The translations under genes were made by a program, and so were the position numbers. Below the pieces are notes generated by a model that was given only the letters and a program-made list of their open reading frames with translations, had not been told where the DNA came from and ran no database searches. Positions 1 through 13,463 of a DNA stretch of 64,000 nucleotides are shown here, one piece after another. How positions within the stretch are numbered: position 1 is the first letter of the stretch; every line of letters starts with the position of its first letter. The stretch covers positions 3,472,001 to 3,536,000 of the forward strand of contig JBBPUQ010000004.1 in the NCBI GenBank assembly GCA_038501195.1, written 5' to 3'. Origin of the DNA: Nemania diffusa (Eukaryota > Ascomycota > Sordariomycetes > Xylariales > Xylariaceae).

Positions 1-3000
1 CTAACCGCAGACTACAATGAAAAGGACAGGAGACATGGCTGGACTAAGCGGCGGCTCTTGTCTTCAAGCCACTGGCACCCCAACTTTGAAGATGTTCCAT
101 CACTTGCATTGGGCGGAAAATCATTGTCTTGATTTAGATCACTTGGACCAATCCGCCGCATCTACGACCTCTAAGTGAGTCAACAATTAAGTTGTTACCA
201 ACTCTCTGGATCAATTAAGCCAACGGGGTAGCATGATAGCCACACAAATCCCAACACTGAGTTGGTACCCTAGGACTGGCTGCTCAAATAACAAATTTAC
301 AAGGAAACACGGTGGTGCACAGCATTCAGCTGTACAGACACTAACGTAGTCACGAGGCAAACATTCATTCAACTGGCACTGGTTCCCACGGTGTGTATTT
401 CATCCCCGAGAGTGAGACAGAAGTGTTGGCAAACTAGCTGGACACATCAGGGGTAACACGCAAAATTTAAATGGGCTGTATAAATGATAAACAGGTAGCC
501 CCGCGTTATATTCGCACCGATTGTAAGACATAGTCCATATTACACCTGTCCATAGTAGTTAGCACATGCCCTCGATTGTTTCGTCTTGCTCGTGTACATA
601 GTACCACTGTAAGGCCTGCCGCTAGTTGATTGGTATCGATTATGTTGACATATATCGGTATCCTGGACGACACTCCACAACCCTGACATCGTGTGCCATC
701 CCTCCCAATCTGCTGACGTTTCACGTTTTGAATAGACAAGCAACGGGAACAAAAGACCCGCTGCTGAAAAAAGACCCAAGGTTACCCTTCGAAACTTGCT
801 AAAGTTGCCCGAAAGCTTCTTCCCGCAGTGGGCCTGAGAATTATCTCGGGTTTCGATTGCACCGGCAGTTGCCAATAGAAATCGTCTCTCGTAGTTTGTT
901 GTATCTATTATCAGCCTAGTGAAAAGCCGGCTCCGAATTTAAAATGTTAGACTATCAATCGATGCTGGTACGTTGTGAGTATGCTCAACAATGCTCTCGT
1001 TGCACGTTTGATATTGTGCGGCCTGCAAGGGTGCTACGCCAGTCGACTTGAATGCAACAATAATAAAAATTCACATCAACAATTACTGTATACTCAATTC
1101 ACATACACACGAAAGTGGCATGATATCGCATCATTGTTTACTAAAAATTGAGGATCAGCAGTGTCACGCCTATTAGGCTCTAACAAAGTTGCATACATAG
1201 TATACATATTGTATTACCGGGTGGACCTCCTACTGTTGCCTCGACTAACTATTTGAGGTCAGTCAGAGGCTGTGTCTAGGGCGGTAAATGAAACATAACG
1301 TCTTTCTTCTGGTGAATTTTCTTAAAACTTGTCGAATATTTTCACAAACATTGGGACGCTAGTATACCTTGGTGAATATGTAGATAAATTCCCATTCGCT
1401 GATACGATCTCGATGCCGCTGGATTCTCGGTCCATTCATTAGACAGACCAGAACCATGGATTTTTGAATGCTAGCACAAAACCTCCTCGACCTTATCCCG
1501 CTTAGTCCTCTAAGAACTCTAATACGATCATCGAGTCGAGTTCATAGTACTTATCCCCATGCGTAATTAGATAGATAGCTTTCCCCCTCACCGTGTGCAG
1601 CATGCGTATGTAGTCAATTGTGATTCCATTGAAAATGTAAAGGTGTGAAGGTGACTTGTCGCGGTGTCTCACCTGTACAATTCCTTTACCCCTGAAGATA
1701 AATAATAGCAAAACTCGGCAATTAACTCATACTGACACATTAATATGTGGCTGGCATCGGCGCTATCTCCAACGTCCCCATTTAAGACAAGCGCCTTGTC
1801 TTGCGGGCACCATTTCTATTGTGTCACTATTTCTCGCAGATCAGTTAGCATATTACCTTGGTATTGCTATTGAACATGTGTGATAGTGCGTTTTCAAGCT
1901 CCACACCTGAAAGGAGAATAAACATCTCAGGGGTGCTTCACGCCATATTGAAATATGTGTAGGTATGAAGCAGGTGACAACTTTCGACACAGCCGGTGCC
2001 ACCACATCGAGAGCTGGTCTGGATAACCTCATTCTTATCGGCTCTGATGATCCTATCACTATCCTATGCCTTTAGAGGGGAATTGTCATGCTAGTTTGTT
2101 ATGGCATGCGCATTTGTTTCATGATATCGCACAATCTGTAGCAAACATTGCATTCGATACCATCTTTGGTCACGTTGACTGAGACGGCTTGATGTCATTT
2201 GCACCTACAGAAAGCCAATCCTCGGCTCTCAAGCATCGAGTCTTCCGACATTTATCTCTAATTGAAATGCTACAACAGCGGGCGCCACTTAGTTTCTCAT
2301 CAACGGGGCAATTTTCCAAAACCAACAACAACGCGTAGTATCGGTGCAGCGACGGTGCTACGGTGACCTTACACGGTGTTGCATACCGGCTTCACACCAT
2401 TTCCCGCCAGTTCTTTTATTGTGCTTGACGGCCTCGTGCTCTACAGTTGTAGATGCTACCATCTTTTATTTTACCTCTACACTGACGGACAAGTAGACAG
2501 CATAACGCTAAACCATCTGCAAATACTAACGATGCATAGAGGTGAGACATTTCACGTGATGTATGCTGCCCGACTGGGTATCTGGTGGCTGCCTACGTAA
2601 TCTGACATGGACGCCACCTCACAGGGTTGGTTCAAGAGCAAGCGAAGTACTTACTACTAGGTATAAGCCAGCCTTTATACTATGTATAGCGGTATGAGTC
2701 AGAGAGGCAAGCAATTCATTCCACCTAGTCTTCAATCGACTTTGATCAACTAAAAGGAAGATTGAATTAATATGCTAAACGAGTAAAAAAATTAATATGC
2801 TCGCATATGTAAATGATATTATTTTTTGGAATAGATTGGATTTTGGCTATCGAGCCCGCCCAGACGATGGAAGACCTTTTTTTTTATGTAGGCAATCCCG
2901 GAAAGTTTGTATAAAAGGAAACAAGTACTGCAGCTCAAACCGACGATAATGGATCATGTGCATGATCAGCTATGTCCACAGAGTCGACTAGGAGGAGAAG

Positions 3001-3766
3001 GTCATGGAAGAGACTTCTCATGTTACTTCTAATATATTAAGTACGAATCATCCCGGCTATAGAGCCGGTTCGTCCGCATTAGACACAGTGCAGGTTTTTG
3101 ATAGAGATCCGGCCGGTCCAAAAAAGCCCTCAGTATTATTTTGGAAAGCTCGCCGGGTTTCTTGCATTAATCGAGCAGATCATCTCCGGCGCCGGGGGCA
3201 GATTTAAGCTGTCTATCTGCTAAGGAAAATGGATAGGCAGGTACTTTTGTTTCACTTATTAGAATACCTACCCAAACTTGTGACGAGTCATCTGCGGGTT
3301 ACGAGCAGGGGGGTCGACTCCGCTTTCAATGTACTGAAGCCCCATGGCTATGATGGAAACCGCAGATTGATACTCAAATTGCTACGAAGTTTGGCATACT
3401 AGACTGATAAGTGCGGTGCTGTGACTTAATGTTTATTTATTTCCATTCCACTTAGCCGATGTCTCTTCTAATACCTTTTAGACCGAATCCCCTCGATCCA
3501 AGACGAAAGCTTAGAATAAAACAACCGAGGGCTAGTTCTTTCGCTATTATTAGTTAGCTTTACCGAAAATGCACATGCAGAGCCGTTGTTGTAGTTACAT
3601 CGTCTGCAGCTGTCACGGAAGCCTACTCATCGGGTGTCACAGTGCCATTCTACTATACCTTCAGCCCTACCTTGTGCTACAGTATCTGGCCCCTCCTGTA
3701 CTACGAATTGCAAGGTATGGCTCGATTCTGGGAAAACGCAACGTAACGTCATAAAACTCACTGAGA

Positions 3767-3789
3767 GATAGAGATAGAGAGAGAGACAG
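3767..3789. repeat. GA-rich microsatellite
   Basis: Simple GAGATA/GAGA repeat of about 23 bp in the gene desert. No coding context. Confidence 0.6.
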
Positions 3790-6700
3790 ATATCTAAGCG
3801 CCGAGTCCAAGGATTAGTTGGCTCCTCGTCCAATTATTATGCTCGTACATCACCCATGCATGTTTGTGACGCAGCTTATATCGCTGGCAAAGGCCCAGGC
3901 GGGGTATGTGCATTGTGCATTCTGAAGGCCAGAATTTGATAGGTCCGATTTTCTATCCAGTTACCATAGGAGCTACTATGCATATTGATCTCCCAGCGGG
4001 GTATAGCCCTTCTAGAGAAAATAGCTATTGGAAAGTCCGCACATCATGTGGTGGCACAGCCTTGGGCTCTAGAGCTTTCTTCCCACATAGTTGGTTAGAA
4101 TCTGGGCTGTCCTGGAAACTCTAGCTACCCACGGGAAGAGAGGAGAGTCTATACCTTGTTTATAAAGCGGTGACATACTGTCAGTACGCGTCCTCTTGGG
4201 TCATATTTAGCATGCACGCATGTCAATAGCATTCCACTTTATGAATACCCTATCGTAAGAGGCCAGCTGTAGATCCATGTCCAACTCGGACTGGGACCAG
4301 AACCGATTGATGAGACAAGAAGCTGCCACGCGGCCCACCCAGATGTTTCGTTGAAATACGTTGTCCAATGCATACAGTTTGCAGATTGTGGTGCAATCCA
4401 CTGGCTTGTGACAGTAATTGCCACATCTGCAGAGCGGTGGTGTATGGGGTTGCAAAGCGATGCAGTACACTAGATTGTCTGGCCAAGAGTTTGAGAGTAA
4501 TGGTTCGAAGGCGTCTAAAGTCCGAGCTAGTCGATGGGCTCTTGTGTAATAATGAACATTCGGTACGGTTTTCCATATTTGGACAGAGGTTACAACTCCG
4601 TCATACGATATTATCTTACCAAACACACAGGAAGTGTTTTTTTTTTTCATGTCGCAATGTCCTCTATGCGCTGTATGCGGTATTAATTAGCCTGCACCAA
4701 TCAGGTCATCTTGACCTGTGGGGTATATAAGACCGAGCTCGTTAATAATAGATCATAAATCGAAGTCTCGGGGCCGAAGTTTAGGTGACACGCAAAAAGA
4801 GATGAACTTTAGCGAACATGCTATAGGATGCACCAAAACTAGTCAGGCCTCGCCATGCTAACTGCATGATTAATAATTTGCGAGATGTATTAGGTTGACA
4901 CACATACAGCAGGTGGTAGACCAGAGAAGAAATATCAAACAGTGTTATTCATAGGGCAATTGATCGTTAATCATGAACCGAGTTTTCATTAGAGCTCTGG
5001 GTTATGCCTATGGAGCTCGGAACTGTGAGAAATCAAAAGAGAAGAAAAAGAAAAAGGCGTGGATGGCGTGGCGATGAAGAGCGACGTATCATATGAACTC
5101 GGCTAATCTTTTGCTAGAGGTTTATAATTTTTGTGAAGGCATGGGTCTAATGAAAGACGTTCAATGTCCCGATATATTACCTACTACCGTTGGAAATTTC
5201 GCCTTTCTCCTTCTCAGTATAGTTAAGAGGATATTCTCAACTATTCAGTAGTAGATTATTATTAAATATAGTTCCAGAGCAGCACTAATACCAGTCTACA
5301 ATTCCAAATGACTGTACTCTGTCCTCTCAGGTTCCTGGTTATTAGGCTTTCTAATTAGTGTAGAAGTTGCCTTCCTAAACGTAGTCTTCTACCTGGCGCA
5401 ATCTATCCGGGCAGGTTACACAAGCCTCGGAGATTCCATGCCATTAAATTTTACTGTCTCTAATAACATTGATGTTCAGTAGATTAAGACCCGTAGAAAG
5501 GCTTTCCAGACAACTAGTCTCATTTCCCTAGGGGCCGATGACCAGGAAAAGACAAATATGGAGACGCTGCTGAAAATAGCATGCGTAGCTTGGTGTTGAA
5601 TAAAGCTGCCTAGATAATTATTAAGCAGTTAGAACTTGAACCAAGTATAGCGGAGTCCCCGGGGTTCGTGCAAATTATCGAACTTCCTTCCAACTAGCCA
5701 ACTATTTCAACAGGTGGCGTTGGGAGTTTATGTCACTGCTCAATCCATCCACATAGATACTATCGTAAAGATTTTGTGTAGTAAGCTTTTTGACTACATA
5801 CCTAGTTGAATATATGCTAGTATTAGCTAGGCGTAAATGGTTCCGCCACTAAGGTCGCTCCGATCTTATGCAGAATGATTGATTACATTTCTTCCAAACT
5901 GACAGCGGGATAACAGGATTACACAGCATGGGTTGCGGCCAAGCGCCATTCAGCTCGTAGCATGGCCGCAGGACGAACAAGGTCAAATAAATAGCTGATT
6001 TGGATTTAGCTCCTATATCAAACATAATATAGTCTTCACGCTCATGTCTCAGAAAAGGCAAATATTAGAGACATGGAAGGAGAGTGATATTCTTATCTTG
6101 TATTTTGCGGAGGTTCGGTAAGCGGCGGCGACCAAATACGCCACAAGAATGTAATAGGGCTTGGTGGTGGCCCCTATAATAGTGTAAACAAATTTGAACC
6201 CTTTACAACCCCAACATTTCTAGAGGTCCTGCTAAAGAATTAACATGTTTGATGCTAATAAATATCTAGCTGTCTTAGCTTGAGGGTAGGTTGGACGTCA
6301 TCATCAAATATAGTTAGGATGTATTGATATTCTTAGACCCGTTGCTATAGCAACGTTTCGATCGATACGGTACCCTTTATATCATGTACAAGCCACTGGT
6401 TTTTTCTTTTGTGTTAGGGACATGAACTTTTAGGTTACATACGATGCTTAGCTATACGAAAACACCATCATTCAGGCTATTGGAAACGATTTCTGCACTT
6501 TATGAATTGCAACTTGCATTGTTTAAATCCCCTGCGAAATAAATTTTCTACAGCTAGCCCCTGACTGTAGAGTTGGAAAAAAAAATCAAATGACATCCAG
6601 CTATAGGAGGCTTGGGTATACTTATCGATTTTGTAGTGTTATATTTGTTTCTTATATGGTGTGTGCTAGGGTAGCAATTAATTTTATCAGTTCTTCAATG

Positions 6701-7226
6701 CTCCTCCATCATGCTCCTTAGTAGCGTATGTTGATTCTAAAGGGTATTTCTCACCGACGAACCCATATGGGCCAAACCGATACTATGGAAGCTAATCTCG
6801 ACTGAGAGCACCAAGATAGGTCATTCGAGCCGAAGAAATTGGTTACTATAGCTACTGATAACTTGTACTCTAATTTCTGCGTTCGTAGGTGAGCAATATT
6901 TCTATCGCATCACTATTCCGCTCCCTGGGTCCTGGACCATTTACTAGAGCTCTAGACTTCTCAATGTGGCGACTATTACCTAAAATTAAACAATCACCGC
7001 TATCCAAGCACGAAATAGTCCTTGGATAGGAGAGAAAAATTGCCTAATCAGAGGAAAATATCGTGGCGTGGATTCTAGTTCTTGATTTTGTACTAGCTGG
7101 CATTCTCGCTATGCCACTTGCATATCGGCAGTTTAGCATGGTGTTTCTCTGAGCTCTCACGGTTTGATCTTTATATTTATGTGTTACCTGTTCCTTTAAA
7201 CCGAGGGCGCAACTGAAATACGCGAG

Positions 7227-7247
7227 GGGCCGGCTCTCAGCCGGCCC
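7227..7247. repeat. GC-rich perfect hairpin
   Basis: A 9-bp perfect inverted repeat (GGGCCGGCT, 3-nt loop, AGCCGGCCC), GC-rich in an otherwise AT-rich stretch. No flanking gene explains it as a terminator. Confidence 0.5.
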
Positions 7248-10200
7248 TCTACATTGTTCCCGGCTTGGGGAATACGAATCTTAGTAGAGCTCAGGCGTGA
7301 ATATTTCCCTCCTAGCCTTAGACTTCGTCAAGTTTAGACTTGGTAACTAGGGACCCCATGCAGCGTGTATAGGTATATTGGAATGACGCTACTTATGTTG
7401 TAGGCTTGATTTGCCTTCAGGTCATTTAGGATATCAGCTAGTTTATCCTATGCAATGAATCCAATCCATCGATGTATTCTATAAAATCGGCTCCGAAAAA
7501 GGATCCCTAAATTGTATGTATTAATTTCGTTTTAGCCTCCCAGTATATTTTTCCTGGCAAAAAAATAGGACGGCGCTTAGAATATCCAGATCATTACACG
7601 TAGTCCAACTGACAACAGTTATTCTATCGCAGGAACAAGATCTTAGTTCTATTTCAGTATACGTAGTAGGATATCGGTCTAAAGTAGGTTCTCATCCAAG
7701 GATGCCGGTAATATTTGTTGAACTAATAAAGGGATAGTCCCCCTTCTTGAAACTGAAACCTGTAAATTAGTCTTTCACTAAGACCGAGGTTTTATCAGAG
7801 GATCGTACGGGGCGATAAGCTTCTCAATCGATAGGTTTCCGCGAATTATGGTATGGAGTGATTCCGAGATTTCGTCTAGATCGTGGTCGACTTCCGCAGG
7901 CTTTTCGGGCACGAGGCTAATGTGCAATGGTATACGATGGTCTAGAGGAGTTCGGCCAGCTAGAGTCTACCCTCGTGGTATAAAAGGATGCTCTTTTATG
8001 ACATTCTGTGAGGGGAGACTACTAAGAATGAAGTCAGTGTGCGATTGATTAATATTAGACAAACTGGAAGCATTGTTTTCTTTGATTAGGTGAACAAACC
8101 AAATCGTGTTGAGCGACACTTGAAGACGGACTGAAATGACAAACCAGCTCGCCGTATGCGGCCCTTAGAAATTCATCTCTCTAGAAGCCTCTGCACGAAC
8201 TGAAAAAAGAAAGGTTGGTTCTTGGCTCAAGAAGAGTCTTACTCAGTTAAGGCGATTGATTGGGTCTAAACTGGGCCGACCACGCCAATTTCTCAGCTTG
8301 TTTGTTATAGATAAGTATCTGCTAAACTGACTGCAGAAGGTTGCCACACTTGAAAAGTTAGTAAAATAGTGCAAACAATTATAGAAATTGCACGATTGAA
8401 TTGTAAGCATTGTCGGTGTATGTGAGATAACTAATAAATAGGAACAACCCCATTTTGTGGACTAGTAGATTCTCGGCAATGAATCTCTATTATTATACAG
8501 CCAACATTGGTGGCTTCAGGATTCCAGTAGAAGCCCACAAAAATATCTAAGTGCTACCGCTATAATACGAACTCTGGAATTTGGCCTAATAAAGCTGGAA
8601 GCAGCTCAGCAATAAGTTCAATCCCAAATAATTGAACCCAACCCATCAGATGCTCTGGATTAAGGGATTTTCTTTCTTTCCAAGCCAAAAGTTTAACAGT
8701 CACAACACACCACCTATCATATTATTGTGTATTACGAGCCAGGGTTGGCTTCGAAATCCCAAAAGTTCGAATCCCATTTTTAGCATGCTCAATTGACTCA
8801 GAAAAAGGTAAAATTTACATCAAAGTGAGTATGAAGTGATTTTATAGCTTGCGGCTCGAGTGGCTTGACCATACGCCCTGTCACACTATTACAAAGCTTG
8901 GAGAAAGGGCTAAATTCAGGTCAGTGTTCATATTTTCGAAGAGCTAAGGCAGTCGTTAGCAAGCTTAGTATTACAGCATTCTTTCTTGTTAAATTAAAAT
9001 TCTACATAAAGGGTATTATGGTGCTGTAGCAAAACATCACATTGGATGTATTAATCTTCATAGCGGTTCTGAGTAAGGCACTATTGACATAGCTTATGCT
9101 ACATGGATGTATAGCTTCAAAAAAACTCCCGTAACATCGAAAATGAGTATCAGAATACCACATGATAAGTAAATGATCTTGGAATTTCTTTTTAAAGAGC
9201 TAAAATGATTCTTCTCACTTATCTCTCTGCCTTCTCCTGGTGCCTCGGATGAATGGTTTCGGAAACTTCCGGTAATTGCATAATAGTTCGAACAACTGGG
9301 CACGCTTCGTCTACCTGCTTGTGCCTGATATACTTCGTCGCCCTAGTTTTCTTCGTGCATTGTAATTGGTTACTCCGAGTAAGTGTGAAGCCATGATATT
9401 TCTCAGTGAGGGCTCGCAAATCAAGAAGTTCTTAAGTCCTTCTCAGTTAAGCTGAGGCAGAGTTCTGTCACAGAACAGACTGCTGGTGTTACCAAGTTTA
9501 CTTATTGCACAAGGAAAGAAGTTCTATCTAGACCTGCGATGCCTATCCTGTTAGCTTATATAGACCGATAGACCGAGCTGAGGCCCGTGCTGTAGTCTTA
9601 AGCTCGTCGAGGTTTAGTATCGTGACAAGTTCCTACAGCAAGAAAGGTAAGTTTCTCAAAAAGGATGACGATGCATTGTTGAAGCCAACCTTGTCTTCAA
9701 GCTAACTAATTCCCAGAAAATCTAACAGGGGCGGTTTGAGTAGGAGCTCCTGTGAGACACCACTGAATGAATGGGCCCAAAGTGCCAGCAGTCCTCTAGT
9801 AGGCATTTCACTTCAGCGAACGACTTAGGGTCTGGAAGTTTGAGGGTCTAGTATTGGGTGTATTTGGAGACCATGGCAGGCATGTATAGTAACTATGAAG
9901 CAGTGATCCTACCACATAGCTCTTTCATATAATAGGCCAAGCCAAAATGAACAGAATATCCTTTGAGTGAACACCCTATCTAGGTCAGTGAAAAACCTAT
10001 GGTACCTATATCTATGTTCAAGACTACCAATACAACTGATCTAAAGTCTCTAGTTATATAGTCCCCTAGCATATAAGCTCTTGGAGCCATGACAGCAATT
10101 CATGTGCAAAATCGGTACATGAGGTTCGGCTGTGTGCTGGAATATGATTGGTGATATTGTTATGACATATCTCTCTCCACACATGCACAATCACTGAGCT

Positions 10201-10733
10201 GAAGTGAAAGATGCGCATTCAAAAGGGGGCTTCATAAGTGCGTGGTCCTTTCCAGTCTCCTCCCTAAGTTAATATATATGCTCGCTGCAGTTTTACTTGA
10301 TTAGACCTCAAGCTGGTACTGCTGATTAGGATTGTCTTTAGACATGTAATATTATAAATATAATGCATAGGTGAATCTTCAATAGTCTTTAGCGCGACTG
10401 CTATGATAGCAAAAGTCAGTGCTAGCTAACCAGTCATGGTACGGCATTACTAATGATGCTACCCACCATTCGTATGCAACATCCTAATGAATGGCTGTAT
10501 GAGAACACGCATACTACACAGGATCTGCCTTGTCTGCTTGCCTGGATGCTATACAAGGTAGCCTGATCCGACATGCATAAGTGTCTTCCACCAGTGTGTG
10601 ATTATCCTGTCGCTGATACTGGTCGAACTGCTAATGCCCCCCCTTGTCAGACAATGTCTAGATTAAAGGTTGGATGTCTATTTGGTTAAAGCCCAACTAG
10701 GGATCTATCAGGATCGCAGTGGTGTTTGAATGA

Positions 10734-12696
10734 TCATCCGAACGCCGGCTCTTCCCCGGCACCGTTATCATTAGCATCGTCATTGTCATCGAATTCTTGC
10801 AGAACATCCTGCATGTCTTGCTCACTAGCTTCAAGGCCAGAAGAGCTCATCAGTTTATTGTCCTTGTCATGAGCTGTTTAAGTGTTAGCAAAATGACAAG
10901 TATTTCACCAGACAAGAAAAGAATACTGAAAAGTATGGAAAATGGTAACAACTCACTTCGAGGTTCAACAAACAGGTTCTCCTGGACCTCACAGTCTGTC
11001 AATGTTGACCCTTCGCCAATATCACTCCTTTTTCCCAGTATGCAACGCGTTAACTTGCAACCCTTTCCAACAACCACATCATCCATTAGCAAACACTGGA
11101 AAAGTTTAGCGCCTTCCTTGATTTGGCAATTAGCACCGACAACGCATTCCCTAATGGATGTCTTTTCATCCACCATGACATTATTGGCAATTAAGCAGTC
11201 CTTTTTTGTGATTGTAGTTCTCGGTTTGACACCATCAGGATAGGCGATCTTTTTGGGATGCGCAAACGGAGAGGCTGCATCAGGACCTGTTTCCTCGACA
11301 GAAGGTAACTTTGCCAATTGCAACGATACAGAGAGAAGGAGTTGAGCTGTGTCAACACGACGAAGCAGTTGTGCATCTGGGTTGGAAGGGTGGATGTATG
11401 CTAAGACCGGTGGTACTGTGGCTTTAGCCGGCTTATTTAAAAGTGGGTTGTGCGCATTTCCCGGGTCTGCAGAGGGGGAGCCATCGCTCTCTTGAGAGTT
11501 CAAGATCTCACCCCGCGGCGAGGGACTATCCTCACGAGTGGATTGTGTGGTTGAGGCACGACCCTGTAGTACCTTTATCAAACCAAGGTTTTCGGACAAT
11601 CCTTTCTGCCATGTAGCTTTTGCCCACCACCCAACAAGATCCTCTCCAATTGTTTCAATTTTGTCATTGGTCTTCACAAAATCCATTACCCACTTTGGTA
11701 GGAAGTAGATGTGTGCATCTCGGTGAGTAGTTGACATCCTCAGCTTAGGAAGTTTGCGATGTAGGTGTTGGCGAAGAGAAAGAGCGTTCTTTGCCTCGGT
11801 AAGGTCGTTGAGTGAATCTGTTGGCATAGATAGCGCCAAGTATGATAGATGCTGTAGGATAGGATTCGTAGAGGTTGTAAGGTCTTTGCGCATTGGGATC
11901 GTGGCAAGGAAGTCGGTTTCCTCGCCCTTGATCGGGTTTGCTGTTTTTGTCTCATACCAAACTCCCAACCCGCCACTACAGTAAGGGGCGACTTCTTCGC
12001 CGAGTAAATCTGGCAGACTAGCAGCCTTGACCATCCAAGCTTGCAGCAGTTTATCGCCCCCAATTCCACAAACAAGATCACACGGCACAACTACCAGGTC
12101 GCACTTGACAATGTCCCTAATCTCAGGGAGCCGGAGTATTTCTGCAGTTCCCGTGTTGTAGTCTAGACCTTGTGGTGAAACCAAATTTGGGCGAGGGTAA
12201 GGAAGACTGGTTAAAAATGGATTAGTTTTCATCGCAGTGATCATAGCTTCTGCGGCTGATGGTGGACAGATCAAGGTAATATCTGTAGTTCTAATTAGTA
12301 TACCAGGTTACTCACGGGTTGCGAAAGGTTTGGCGGAAGAGTGAGAAGCGGAAAAAAGGGCAATAATATTGAAGATGAGAGAGTATTGGTCATGAAGGAG
12401 ATAAGCTCGGTTTGCCCAGATGCCTTGATTGCATGTAAAGGGCTTCTTGTAACTGAAGCAAAATAAAAGTCCGCACTACAGGGCAAAGAGATCGGCTGAG
12501 GGAAAACATGCTTACCGGTAATGCCAGCTCGATAACAAAAATCGATAGGATACCATACCATCGGTCGGTTGGCGATGGGCAGTAAAGCCTTGGGGTTTTC
12601 ATCTGGGTTTGTGGTGAAAGTTGGAAAGGAGGATCCAGGGCCACAGAGAATGAGGGCCTGAAGGCCCGTAGCAGGCATCGAGACTGCGTGAGGCAT
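10734..12696 (-). CDS. GCD1: Translation initiation factor eIF2B subunit gamma
   Basis: This is the gamma subunit of eIF2B, the GDP/GTP exchange factor for eIF2, acting in cytosolic translation initiation. Exons on the minus strand are 12696-12516, 12282-10957 and 10873-10734, giving 548 residues. The N-terminus is a nucleotidyltransferase-like domain: LILCGPGSS at about residues 11-19, then NPKALLPIANRPMVWYPIDF. The C-terminal third has isoleucine/valine-rich hexapeptide repeats of a left-handed beta-helix, and the tail is acidic (QEFDDNDDANDNGAGEE). Removing the 233-nt first intron restores the join GIT-DITLICPPSA expected for the family; the 83-nt second intron restores the acidic tail. 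The start is the ATG reading MPHAVSMPATG; upstream in-frame codons lack an ATG. Its promoter region faces the PEX22-like gene. Confidence 0.93.
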
Positions 12697-13463
12697 GCTG
12701 TGGAAAAGTTGGCTCACGCCTCAGCTGTTTGAGGAGTGACTTGGAGTCTTGGACAGTGGAGTCTGGACAGTAGACTACCTAGCGCCGATGTTGTGATCCG
12801 CTGGAGCTGCTTGTCAGTTATGCCTCGAAGGTGAGAGGTAGCCTAGCTCACTTACATACGAGAGATTGCTATGATAAGGGCGGAAGGGGAGCATCTATGC
12901 ACCCATGTACGTTCGAATCTATACGAGGATATGGTATCCGTATGATTGGGAAGCGTGAAATCGGACACCAGAATGCGTTTATCGATAACGTCTTGATGGT
13001 GGGATGAGTTTGTGGCTGATTTGTGTTGTGTGGTTGGTAGACTTGCGTGGCTTGTTTACAGGCATTACGGAATGTACCAAAGTATTTTGCGTACGCGGAA
13101 GAAAGATGGGGACCGAGAGCTATTTATAGGTGGAGAGTGGTCTGTGCTTTAGGTACATAGGTACTTAATTGGTTGTCCATGCCAACCAAGGACCTCGGCC
13201 AGCAGGGATCATTGATCAACCCAAGTCGGGACCTATCAACAACGCGACACCAGCCACCCCAACCGCACTGCACCGACGCCCCTTCCGATGAGATACCACG
13301 ACACATCCTCGAATTGACTTCGTCGCTGCCATCGCTGCCATCGCTGCACCACCGAACCGCATTTGCTCATTCACTCGGCGCTACATCTGCCTGAATCAGT
13401 AGACCACTGTACATGAAAACGGTAGCCTATCGGGCGCGCATTGCCATGATCGCACCTGAATAA
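12697..13463. promoter_or_regulatory. Divergent intergenic region, eIF2B-gamma / PEX22-like
   Basis: A 767-bp spacer between two divergent start codons, so it must hold both promoters. It contains an imperfect TCGCTGCCA repeat near 13320-13345. No further gene is seen. Confidence 0.5.

Larger units (their letters stand above)
1..10733. other. Gene desert, no supported gene
   Basis: No recognisable protein or RNA gene was found on either strand. Open frames are short (the longest is about 147 codons at 4207-4650, minus), overlap on both strands, and show no domain or splice-consistent extension. The stretch is moderately AT-rich, with scattered A/T runs (for example 2878-2885), a GA-rich microsatellite (3767-3789) and short palindromes. 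It could be decayed repeats or an old subtelomere-like segment; the sequence alone does not decide. Confidence 0.6.

Noticed and set aside
4207..4730. Overlapping 147- and 120-codon frames on opposite strands
   Set aside because: No domain, biased composition or plausible splice extension; compatible with chance in a 10-kb desert.
8740..8790. GTTCGAATCCC element resembling a tRNA T-arm
   Set aside because: No acceptor, D- or anticodon stem can be built around it.
12283..12515. Two short introns with a coding exon between them at the start of eIF2B-gamma
   Set aside because: The intervening sequence is out of phase and would need a 33-nt intron; one 233-nt intron gives the conserved join GIT-DITLICPP.
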